Below, piece by piece: positions 43,840 to 53,610 of a stretch of 64,000 bases of DNA. The position numbers and the translations under genes are program-made. The stretch's first letter is position 1; each line of letters opens with the position of its first letter. A model generated the notes under the pieces. The model saw only the letters and a list, made by a program, of their open reading frames with translations, searched no databases and was not told the origin of the DNA. Source of the stretch: Cyanodermella asteris (taxonomy: Eukaryota > Ascomycota > Lecanoromycetes > Ostropales > Stictidaceae); contig UYJD01000006.1 of assembly GCA_900618795.1 (NCBI GenBank), forward strand, positions 1,654,519 through 1,718,518. The letters are read 5' to 3'.

Positions 43840-44340
43840 CTAGCCCTCAAGCACGCAATCCGGGTTCCCCTTACTCACGAATCTCGAGACCCGCAAGGGT
43901 TCCTTCGCAGCCCCAGCCGGCGCCATCCGGCCAACAGGTACGCTGCGGCCGCCAAATCCCCTCGCAGGCACAGGCCGGCGCCGCCAGTACAGTGGCTTCA
44001 AGACCCTCGTCGACGTCCCCGTGAACGGCAGCGCTTCCGCCAGCGAGCTTCTCGACCGGTGCGACGTAATAATCAGCTCGGTCGAGCGCCATACGCTGGC
44101 TCTCGGATTGGTCTTGAGCGGGCGGTTTGTTGGGATCTGGCACCAGATGCTGGCGCGCAGGTCTGGGTCGCGGAGGTCGTATGCCTCTTCGATCGCAGAC
44201 TCGGGCAGTAAGAGGTTTTCTGCACGCAAGATCCGGGTGTGATCCGAGCGGCAGCCGGCCAGCAATCCGCGCGCTTCGCCAGCTTCGCGGCGCTCAAATA
44301 GCGCCATGCTGGGGACTTCGAGCAGGCGTACCGCGTGCAT
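43840..44340 (-). CDS. Hypothetical ORF next to gle1 (low confidence)
   Basis: 166 codons from a true ATG, only six bases downstream of the gle1 stop on the same strand. Third codon positions look strongly G/C through most of its length (estimated by eye), and parts read like protein (AENLLLPESAIEEAYDLRDP), but no domain is recognised. The spacing is too tight for a normal independent gene, so this may be gle1 3' UTR in GC-rich DNA, or a chance frame. A competing plus-strand frame in the same interval is also GC3-rich, which weakens both. Confidence 0.25.
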   Translation of the reverse strand: MHAVRLLEVPSMALFERREAGEARGLLAGCRSDHTRILRAENLLLPESAIEEAYDLRDPDLRASIWCQIPTNRPLKTNPRASVWRSTELIITSHRSRSSLAEALPFTGTSTRVLKPLYWRRRPVPARGFGGRSVPVGRMAPAGAAKEPLRVSRFVSKGNPDCVLEG

Positions 44341-44346
44341 GGCATC

Positions 44347-46038
44347 CTAATCCAACTGCAGCATATCATCCGAAGCCAGCTTCTCCCTAATCAAGCTCAA
44401 TTGGCGGACGGCGGCCGTCTGCTTCACTACCTTTCGCGGGAAATCCACCAGCGCGTGCCGGAGCATCAGCGTCGCCGGCTCGCCAAAGGCCTCTACGACG
44501 CGCGGGACGTGATATTCGATCATCGAGCGGACGATATGGGCGTGCGAGTCGACAATCTCCTCCGAAGACAGGTTCGTGATCAGCGCCATGGCGTTCCAGT
44601 AGTGCCACGGCGGATAAGGGTTCTTGAGCGCGCGCGACTTGGTGTAGTTGCGCAGCGTGATGGAGGCGAAGACGGCGGCGCTGCCTTGCATTTGTTGTTC
44701 GTGGGTTTGTGTCGGTACCCAGCCGGATTTGTCGCCGTTGTGGTCGCGGGCTTGCTTCCAGCCCAAGCGGCGGCGGCCCTCCGAGCTGGTTTCCGACCCG
44801 TTGATGCCGAAAAGCGGGGGACAGTCGCGGTGGAGTCTGGCGATGAGGATGTCGATCAATGAGCCGTGGTTGAAGGACCAGTCGTCCGAGCCCAGGAAGG
44901 TTGCGGCGAACACGCCATACGAATTTGCCATTGCGGGTTTTGCTGTGCCTTCGGTGATGGTTTGGGCGAGCAGTTTCTTGCAGAAGATGTTGACAAAGTA
45001 GATGAAAATGGCACGGACCTGAGTCTGTGGCGACGAAGGTGGCGGATTAAACAGGAATTTCGTGACATCGACCGTGGGTTCAGGTACCATGTCGGTGGCC
45101 TGCTTGAAAGACTCCTTGATCTTGGCCACTTGAAGCTTGTTGTCCTTTGGCTCTAGTTTGAGTTGGCCAAAGCGGACTCGAATGTCGTTTCTCGTCTGCC
45201 GCATGGCATCCTTGAGGGGCTTGTTGGTCGCGGACTGTTCTTTCATCCACTTCCTGAAGTCTTTGAGATTCTGGTGTATCTCAAGGTATCTCTCGTGCTC
45301 TGCTTCCCTCACCGGCGAGGCTGAAGTTGTCTTCAGGGCCCAACTCGTCTCTGATCTGTCGGGTGCGGCGTTATTCGGGACTGGAGTCGGTCGGGCTTGG
45401 GCTTGGACTTGTGAATTGGTGGCCGCCGCAGCAGCAGCGGCCATTCGCTCCTTTGCCCTGTCTGCAATGTCCTTTTGTCTCTGCCTCTGTGCTTCCGCCT
45501 CCTCCTGTTGCTTCCGTGCATTTGCAGCCGCCTCCTCATCCCTCCGTTTCGCTGCAGCCGCGGCGGCTGCTTCTCGCTGCTTCGCTTCTTCCGCCGCTCG
45601 GGCCTTTCGTTCTTCCGCCTCACGTCGTATTCGTTCTTCTTCCTGCAGCTGTCTCTGTGCCTCCTCTGCCGCCGCTCTTTCCTGCTGGTCACGTTCCCGT
45701 TGTAGCTCTGCGACACGGCGCTGCTCCCTAAGCTGCTGGCCCTCGCGTTCGATCGCCAGCTTCAATTCTTCCTGCTGCCTCACAGCTTCCGCAACTTGTC
45801 TTATCCGGTCGTGCTCAGCACTCGAGGCAGCCAAGGCCTGCCTGTGGGCTGCGGCGCGACGCTCGGCATCCTCGTCCAATCGAGCCTGGAAGCTGGCTTG
45901 CTCCTGGAATTGTAATCGCGCAAGCTCCCTGATGAGCTGGTCCGATGGAGAAGCGGGTATTTCGTGGCCCCAATGGCTTCCTTGAGCGCTAGAATTGGAT
46001 CTCGAGCCTTGACGAGCCCCTCGGGGCGTTGTATTCAT
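44347..46038 (-). CDS. gle1: mRNA export factor Gle1
   Basis: Nuclear-pore mRNA export factor that, with inositol hexakisphosphate, activates the DEAD-box ATPase Dbp5 on the cytoplasmic face. About 563 residues, one exon. Order: short disordered head; long coiled coil rich in Glu, Arg, Gln and Ala (~45-210, e.g. RQQEELKLAIEREGQQLREQ), as in all Gle1 proteins; linker; then the Gle1 helical (HEAT-like) domain (~260-555) with FRKWMKEQSATNKPLKDAMR, SYGVFAATFLGSDDW and the conserved PYPPWHYWNAMALITN region. The frame is open 30 codons further up but from TTG; the first ATG is at 46038. An upstream spliced exon cannot be excluded. Confidence 0.9.
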   Translation of the reverse strand: MNTTPRGARQGSRSNSSAQGSHWGHEIPASPSDQLIRELARLQFQEQASFQARLDEDAERRAAAHRQALAASSAEHDRIRQVAEAVRQQEELKLAIEREGQQLREQRRVAELQRERDQQERAAAEEAQRQLQEEERIRREAEERKARAAEEAKQREAAAAAAAKRRDEEAAANARKQQEEAEAQRQRQKDIADRAKERMAAAAAAATNSQVQAQARPTPVPNNAAPDRSETSWALKTTSASPVREAEHERYLEIHQNLKDFRKWMKEQSATNKPLKDAMRQTRNDIRVRFGQLKLEPKDNKLQVAKIKESFKQATDMVPEPTVDVTKFLFNPPPSSPQTQVRAIFIYFVNIFCKKLLAQTITEGTAKPAMANSYGVFAATFLGSDDWSFNHGSLIDILIARLHRDCPPLFGINGSETSSEGRRRLGWKQARDHNGDKSGWVPTQTHEQQMQGSAAVFASITLRNYTKSRALKNPYPPWHYWNAMALITNLSSEEIVDSHAHIVRSMIEYHVPRVVEAFGEPATLMLRHALVDFPRKVVKQTAAVRQLSLIREKLASDDMLQLD

Positions 46039-48626
46039 GGCTTTGGAAAGTTGGTCAAGAATCGGAAGCACCGTTTGATGCCCGGACTGAGTATGGCCGT
46101 TGCATGAAGGGCTGGAAGTTTGCGCCAAGGTCAGGGGAGGCGCGAGAAAGCTTTGGGCGTGGAAGTGAAGCTGTCAAGAAAGGTCGGACGGTGCTGTGCA
46201 AAAGTGCCGCTGACGGTGTTTCGGTGATGGAGAAGAGCGGACGGCGAACAAATGGCGATCAAACGTCGGTGGCTGAGCAGTGAGGGTGCGTAGCGGTGAA
46301 AGTTGATACGCTCAGTTGTTTTCCAATAGCGGGCTGGTGAGAGAAAGGCAGACGATAGAGCAGCTTGAGATGGGCAGCTTCCCTCCATCGAGCGGCAGTG
46401 GAGGACGCGATTCAAGGTCTTGGCGCGACTCACAGCGGCAGCGAGCGTGCCTTACCGGGCGCTGCTTCGGGTTTAGCGTCATTCAGCGTATACTGCCGAT
46501 ATCCCTGGCTACTACTAGTATGCAGCTGGCCAACCAAGTGAACAGCTGTGTCCTAAGCAAGTACGTAGATGAAATCGACATCAATATCGCGATGGCTGTA
46601 TCATGGACTTGCTAGAAACACGATTGACCAACGACGTAGCGGTAGAGACTTCTTCCCATCCGCCTTGTGTTCTCCGCTGTAGTAGTGCCCCCTTCAGCCT
46701 CTGATTCTACGCCGGAACAACACCCGCAATATTGCATCACAATCTTTCGTGAATGGCTTCCCTCCTCACAAGACCGTGCTTTGTGCTAGGAAGCAGTTGG
46801 AACTTTCATCAGAACCCTGATGCCTGTGAGTACAGTGCGCAAGCAGTGGGTGTCATTGTTGGGTGTCAAAAGTACTTGTGCCCAGTCGAAGTCCATAAAA
46901 TCAATCCTTCGCATTAAAATAAGACGACTCAGACCAGCATACGAAGCGATCAGAAATCTTTCAACGGATTCCAGGTTCGATTGTGCAATGCCTTTATTCT
47001 CACCACGAAACTGTCAATTAGACCCTTGCAGCATTGTGGTTTATGCACTATACCACGAGTACTGCTTCAGCTGGGCGATGCTGCATATTGGATCGCAGTT
47101 GCTTGGCTTTGCAAATGAGCCTGCATGCGGGCTCGAGGTGAAAAAAAAAGGTGGCACAGCAAAATACTAGATGATGGACGCTAGGGGTGGACTTTAGTGA
47201 GCGTACCCGCTATTAAGGGTACTTGGCAGATGGCTTCAGTTGATACCTCCAGGGGTAATCAGCGGACTGCCCCCGCGGTCCGCCCAGCTATCGACGATAC
47301 TCTTGGCGGGCCAGTTCCAGCGCTGTCAATAGGTTAGTAGTAGCTGACCCGCCCCGTCATCAACCATGAGCTGTGAGTTTCGAGGCTGAGCAATCTTCAT
47401 TTGTGAGAGATTCGTCGCCGTCGTCGTCAGACTCAGACCCTGCCAAATTCATGCCATTCTAGTGATACACCCTAAACACCGCGAAACCCTGAACGCACAA
47501 TGGCAGTCTCACGTTGGCACAGAAAACGACCATCGCCATGCGAGACCATGGGACGAAACTAGGGCGACAAGCTTGCAGCTCTGCTCGGTGCTCGATGCAA
47601 CGCTGGAGTCAGCTAGATGCCCCGTTGCTGACGCCGGGCATCAAGTTACCTCGTGTCTACTGCGCTGAGGCCATGGCATCAGCAAGCGTGGTTCGACGTG
47701 CCCAGTTACCATGCAATGGACGAAATATTTGTAGGAATAAAACATTGGCATTTTAGTAGAACGATGTGCAGAGTAGGACAATTTGGCAATTTAACGACAT
47801 GCTTCCTCGCAGCGATAACTTGAACAGGTTGCGACCATGCAAAGTCGGCCTCTGCATTATTCCGGCATTTCAGCGCTGAGGCAGGTGTCTGCCAGCTGAC
47901 GAACGAGGCAAGATAGACGACCAGTATCGCTCGAGAGTCAAGGCTGCACGGCTGATCAGCTGCGAGCTGGAGTCATGCAAGGCCACTAATAGGTAGAGTA
48001 CAGTGAAGGTCAGCGCAAGCCGTCTGCGTCGACGTTGCCCGCAGCGTTGCTTTCAGCGCTGCAGAAGGGAAGGCGCGGCGCAACGCAAGTGAAGGCGAAG
48101 GCAGCGGCACAAGCACAGGCACAAGCACGACGAACAAGCGTCCCCACCATCCCGTGCCGTTCAAAGCTCCCTCTCTCCCTCTGCCATCACATCACATCAC
48201 ATCACTCTCCCTCTCCACCCATCGTCGTCTCTCCCACTACTCCTTACGACTCCCTCGCACAGTCCTTCCTCTCGCTGTACAGCACCCATCGAGGCCAGGT
48301 CGCTCCTTTGCCTGCCCCGTCTGCCTGCCGCTTCTCGCACGACAGCCGCCCTCACGGCTATTCGCAGCTGGCTTCTTCGACAAGCCATCAGACTGACTCT
48401 CCACTGTCCTTGAGTCGACCGCGTCGGAGCTCGGTTGTCTGCCCTGCAGTGCCCACACTGATCGGTGCTGCGATTTGACTTCTTTCTCTCCCTAATCGCC
48501 AAGTTCGGACAAGTGCGCTTGTCGACGAGCCCGTCCGAGGCCCCCAACGCAAGCAAGCTCCGGTTGCGAGCATCTCCTTCAGATACCACTCCACCCAACA
48601 ACCACTCGATTGCATCGCCATCGACC
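46039..48626. other. Long divergent intergenic region, gle1 / ssd1
   Basis: About 2.6 kb. It includes four tandem CATCA units (48184-48203) and CT-rich DNA just before ssd1, which probably form part of a long 5' leader, as is usual for ssd1 homologues. A 116-codon ATG frame at 46820-47170 and other short frames look non-coding. No tRNA, repeat family or mobile element was recognised. Confidence 0.5.
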
Positions 48627-51600
48627 ATGGACGGACAGCAGCCACCGGGCGGCGTTCCAGGCCCTGCCGGCCGCAGGCTACACATTGCCCATCGTCGTAG
48701 CCCGTCAGAAATGACGCCGATGATAAGTAAGTCGTCCCTGCTTGGATATCGAGACTTGCACACTAACGCGACTGCTACAGTGGAACAGTTGGCGCTACAG
48801 CAGCAGATTGAGCTTCTCCAGCAACAGCAGCAGCAGATTGCTGCCACGCACCAGCAGTACGTCAATATGGGCATGATTCCTCAACAGCAGCAGCTGCCAA
48901 GCATCGTCATGCCCGGACAGCAAGGTCAGGGCCAGCCTCAAATGGCCCAAGGAATCCCTCAATTCCAATTCCCTCCCCAAATGCAACAACAGCAGCAGCA
49001 ACAAGGCGGAATGGGCGGCCTCAATCAGTCCGCACATCGCCGTAATCAGTCGGCAATGCCCAACATGGGCAATTTGAACCTCGGTGGCCCACCCCCTGCT
49101 CCCTCATCAGGCGCAGCAGGTAGCAATCTCGAATACACTGGCGGCCAACAGCAGCCTCAACAAGGCCAAAGAGGTGGGCGCAGCGGTGGCGGAGGACACC
49201 AGCGTAGACACTCGCTTGCCTTACCGGAAGCCAAGAAGGCCGCCGAACTCGCTCAGTCTAAACGTGCTACATCAGGCTTCCAGTTTCCTATTCCGGGCGC
49301 CGGCGGTGCTTCCCCTGGAGGCCAGCCTGCTAGCCCTGGCGAAGGCGACGACAAGCCAGCTGGCCAACCCGGTCAGTCCGCAACGCTTGGCGTAAGGGCT
49401 GGCAACCGTATGCTGGGTGGCCATGGTCGGAGTCAGAGCATGGCTGTCGGTGGACGTGGTATGGCTCAAGGCCGTGGTGGTGGAAACTTTCAATTCCCGC
49501 CTCCCATGGCAACGAACGATGCAGGCGCCTCGGGATCCCAGCGAGGTGGCCACGGCCGCAGCGCCTCGCGCAACTTTGACGGGAACTGGAGACAGCCCCA
49601 AGATCAAGGTGGCGACGGCCAGCAGCCAATGGGCAACTTTTCCTCGACCGTGAATCCGCAAGCACCTGCGTTCCAGCCTGGACACCGAGCGAGGCCGTCC
49701 ATGAACCAGTCGATCAGCGGCATGGGCGCCTTCCAATTCCCCGGTGGCCAGCAGATGATGCTGAATCCGCAGCAACAGCAAATGCTCCAAATGCAGAGCA
49801 TGTTCCAGAACGGACAGCTCAACCCCATGCAGCTTCAACAGCTACAGGCCCTCCAGGCAGCTGGCCTCTCACCTCAGCAGATCTTTGGCAACTTGACTCC
49901 CGGCCAACAGCAGGGTGGCCAGGGTCAGAACCAGCAGCAGAGGAAGACGCTTTTCACTCCTTACCTCCCTCAGGCTAGCCTACCTGCCCTCCTGGGTGAC
50001 GGTCAGCTTGTGCAAGGTGTTCTGCGTGTCAACAAGAAGAACCGCAGCGACGCATACGTCACCTGTCCTGAGCTTGATGCCGATATCTTCATTTGCGGTA
50101 GTAAAGACCGTAACCGTGCACTCGAGGGCGATTTGGTCGCAATCGAGCTCCTGGATGTCGACGAGGTGTGGGGTCAAAAGAAAGAGAAGGAAGAGAAAAA
50201 GAAGCGCAAGGATATTACGGACACTCGCAGCAGCGGCTTGGACAAGTCGAACTCTACACACGAAGGCCAGGCCAATGGCGAAGGTGGATTGAAGCGCCGT
50301 GGTAGCTTGAGACAGCGCCCGACGCAGAAGAAGAATGACGATGTCGAAGTCGAAGGCCAGAGCTTACTTCTGATGGAAGAGGAGGAGATCAACGATGAGG
50401 CCAAGCCGCTCTACGCTGGTCACGTCGTGGCCGTCATCGAGCGCATTCCTGGTCAAATGTTCTCCGGTACTTTAGGTTTGCTGCGCCCGAGCAGCCAGGC
50501 CACCAAGGAGAAGCAAGAAGCCGAGCGAGCTCAGCGGGACGGTAGCACCGGCCGCCACTCGCAGGACCGCCAGCAGGACAAACCCAAGATCGTCTGGTTC
50601 AAGCCGACCGATAAGCGTGTTCCCCTCATTGCCATTCCGACTGAACAGGCCCCCCGCGACTTTGTCGAGCGACACCAGGAGTACGCTAACCGAATCTTCG
50701 TCGCTTGCATCAAGCGCTGGCCCATCACCTCTCTCCACCCGTTTGGCACTCTCATTGAACAGCTGGGTGAGATGGGTGATCTCAAGGTCGAGACTGATGC
50801 CCTTCTTCGCGACAACAACTTTGGACCCGACGACTTTTCCGATGCCGTCATGAAGAACATTGGCTTCGATGACTGGTCTGTCAGCAAGGAGAGCGAGGAA
50901 GCGATCGCGAAGCGTCGTGATTTCCGCAGCGAGACCACCTTCACCATTGACCCCACTGGTACAGAGGCGCTTGACGATGCTTTGCACATCAAGGCTCTCG
51001 ACAATGGCGTCTTCGAAATCGGTGTTCACGTTGCCGATGCCGCTCACTTTATCAAGGCGAACAGCCTAGTCGACCGCGAAGCCAAGAAACGTGGCACCGG
51101 TGTGTTCCTCATGACTCGTGCTGTGAACATGCTGCCAGCCCGATTGGCCAACGACATCTGCTCCCTCAGCCCGAAAGAGGACCGATTCACCGTTTCGGTC
51201 GTGTTCCATGTCGACGGTAAGACTGGCAAAATTGACAACGAGAAGACCTGGATTGGCAAGTCATTGATCAACAGCTCCGGTCGCGTTACATACGACCAGG
51301 TCGACTCCGTCATTGCTGGGAAGGATGCCAGACTGGAAGGCGCTTCTGCCAAGGACGTCAACACGTTAATGGACATTGCCCAGAAGCTCCGCCAGGCTAG
51401 ATATGGTGTTGAAACCGGGAACATTCCTTCGCTCCGTTTGCTCTACCAGCTCGACGACGAGAACGTTCCAGTTGAGTCAAACATATTCAACACTTCGCCG
51501 GCTCACAACATCATTGAGGAGCTCAGCTATCTGGCTAATTCAGAAGTTGCCAAGAAGATCTACGCGGCTCTGCCTGACAAGGCACTCATCCGTCGCCATG

Positions 51601-52794
51601 CCACTCCAAAGGCTGGACGTCTTCAGACGTTTGGCGAGCGTATGACAAAGGCGGGCTATGGGATTGACACCACGAGCAGTGGTACTCTTCAGAACAGCCT
51701 TTTCATGATCGAGGACGCCGGCATGCGCCAGGGTATGGAGGCACTCTTGGTCAAGACCATGTCTCGTGCCAAATATGTTGTGCCTTCGCTCATTACGCCA
51801 GATCAGGCGCCACACTTTGCGCTCAATCTGCCCGTCTACACCCACTTCACTAACCCAAGCCGTCGCTACGCCGACATCGTCGTGCATCGCCAGCTTGAGG
51901 CTGTCCTGAACGCCCCTGAAGGCGCACAAGCTGATTTCCCGGACGACGCCGAGAGCCTCAGCAAGCTTGTTGACCAGTGCAATACGAAGAAAGACAGTGC
52001 TCAAGCTGCTCAGGAGCAGAGTGTTCACATTGAGGCTTGCCGGGCTATTGACAAGAAACGGGTCGCTCTTGGTGCTGACCTGATCACCGAGGGTATTGTC
52101 ATTTGTGTTTACGAAAGCGCCTTCGATGTTCTGATCCCAGAATACGGGTTCGAGAAGCGTGTGCACTGTGATCAGCTTCCTCTTCACAAAGCCGAGTTCC
52201 GCAAGGATGCACGTGTGCTTGAGCTGTATTGGGAGAAGGGCGTCAGCTCCTCCGCGTACATACCTGAGGATGAGCGCGTCAAGAAGACTGGCAGCAAGCG
52301 CTACGGCAACCACCCTTCGGCTGCCGAGGCAAAGGCCGCCGATGATGCTCACCGCAAGATTGACAGCCACGCTATCAGCACTGACGATGTTGACGCCTTG
52401 TTCGAGGATGACGATGACGCAGCGAGCGAAATTACCGAAGCTACGGCAGGAGTCAGTCTCAACCCACCAGAGCAGACACAGAGCGTCCCGCAGAGCCCCA
52501 GACGCAACAGCCAAGAGGGTCTTCCTCGTACTCGCAGTGAGGTTGTCATCAGAGACGGAAAGACCGCTGAGAGCACAACCGACATCAAGTCCAAGTACAT
52601 GAGCTGGTTCAAGCTCCGAGAGGAGGATGGTTCATACATCCAGGACGTCACTGAGATGACGCGAGTCCCGATTATCTTAAAGACGGATCTGACCAAGAGC
52701 CCTCCGTAAGTGAATTCTCGATACGAATATGTTGACAAGGCTAACGATTGACAGATGCTTGACCATTCGCTCGGTGAACCCCTACGCTCTGTAG
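48627..52794 (+). CDS. ssd1: Ssd1/GUL-1 RNA-binding translational regulator (inactive RNase II fold)
   Basis: Cytoplasmic mRNA-binding protein that controls translation of cell-wall mRNAs under the NDR kinase Cbk1/COT1. Exons 48627-48726, 48781-52705 and 52755-52794 give 1354 residues. The N-terminal third is Gln/Gly-rich with HxRxxS sites for NDR kinases (HRRSPS, HRRNQS, HQRRHS, HGRSQS, HGRSAS). Cold-shock-like domains (~420-660) begin TLFTPYLPQASLPALLGDGQ; the RNB domain (~745-1090) follows, then an S1-like region. In the RNB motif IDPTGTEALDDALH, one of the four catalytic acidic positions of RNase II is Ala (TEA versus TED), as expected for non-nucleolytic Ssd1. The last, tiny exon gives CLTIRSVNPYAL. 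Intron 1 (48727-48780, 54 nt) is a stop-free multiple of three. The ATG at 48627 is chosen; the in-frame stretch upstream (from 48465) looks like leader. Confidence 0.95.
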
Positions 52795-53610
52795 GATGGG
52801 CCCGGGTGTGCCGTAGCGGACACTTTGCTATCCTTGCCATCGAACGTGCCTGAGGCGGAAGCTCGGGTACGGAGGAACGGACATATTGGAGGACCCTACT
52901 GGAAGTGAGTCTACGAGGAATCAGATTGTGAACTGTGGTGGACATTAGGGATCGGAGCGTCAGATTTCAGCAGATGATACAATGTGAAGCATCTGTCTGA
53001 TTGTGGCCAGTATCCAAGGCGAAGGTGTGATGAATGCAAGCGGCGAAAGAGAAGTGAGCACAGCCGGCGAAAGCATAGCAAGAGTAGTTGTTACTGTTTT
53101 ATTAGTATCTAGAATGTAATAGAACGACGACATGACTTCGAGCTCAAATGAGGACAGCTTCTCGCACAAGTGAGCTGCAAAGACTTGGCTTTTGGCCATG
53201 AGTCTCCGTCCGATGGTTCGGCGATTGAACATCCCCCACGACTAGATTCTGAACGCATACCAAGAATGTTTCACTGGTAACCCTGCAAAGCATCGGCCTC
53301 AAACAGATCACGTGAGGGAAAGCGCGAAAGCTCTTGGCGGAGCTGAGCTCCGGGCCGCCGCCACAGATCCAAAAATTATTTGCCATTGCGTCCGGAGCCG
53401 AGCGGCGAGCGGCATTAGCACTCGACCCAACCCACTCCCTTGGAACTGTCCACTACATAATCCCAACAAGGCCGTCTAGACAGCTCCAGGCATAACCGGA
53501 TTCGTTTCTTCTTTTCCCGGTCACCTACTCTCCATCGAGCCGACTTTCCCATTCCCTCTCTTCTCTCTAATTATCCCTTTCACTTTACACCCACCCACTC
53601 CCCAAAAACC
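52795..53610. other. Intergenic, ssd1 to sas10
   Basis: The 0.8 kb hold the ssd1 3' UTR and the sas10 promoter; a pyrimidine-rich tract precedes the sas10 ATG. No gene seen. Confidence 0.5.

Noticed and set aside
43677-44242. Two-exon plus-strand gene (YSGFKTLVDVPVNGS region)
   Set aside because: Phase fits and composition is good, but the first exon has a TTG, not ATG, start, and a stop lies just upstream. Unsupported.
45327-45985. Cys/Ser/Leu-rich plus-strand frames opposite gle1
   Set aside because: Shadows of the Glu/Arg/Ala-rich coiled coil on the minus strand.
46820-47170. 116-codon ATG frame in the gle1/ssd1 gap
   Set aside because: No domain, no conserved-looking composition, no splice context.
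48465-48626. N-terminal extension of Ssd1 from 48465
   Set aside because: Low-complexity, leader-like sequence. The ATG at 48627 (MDGQQPPGG) is the likely start.
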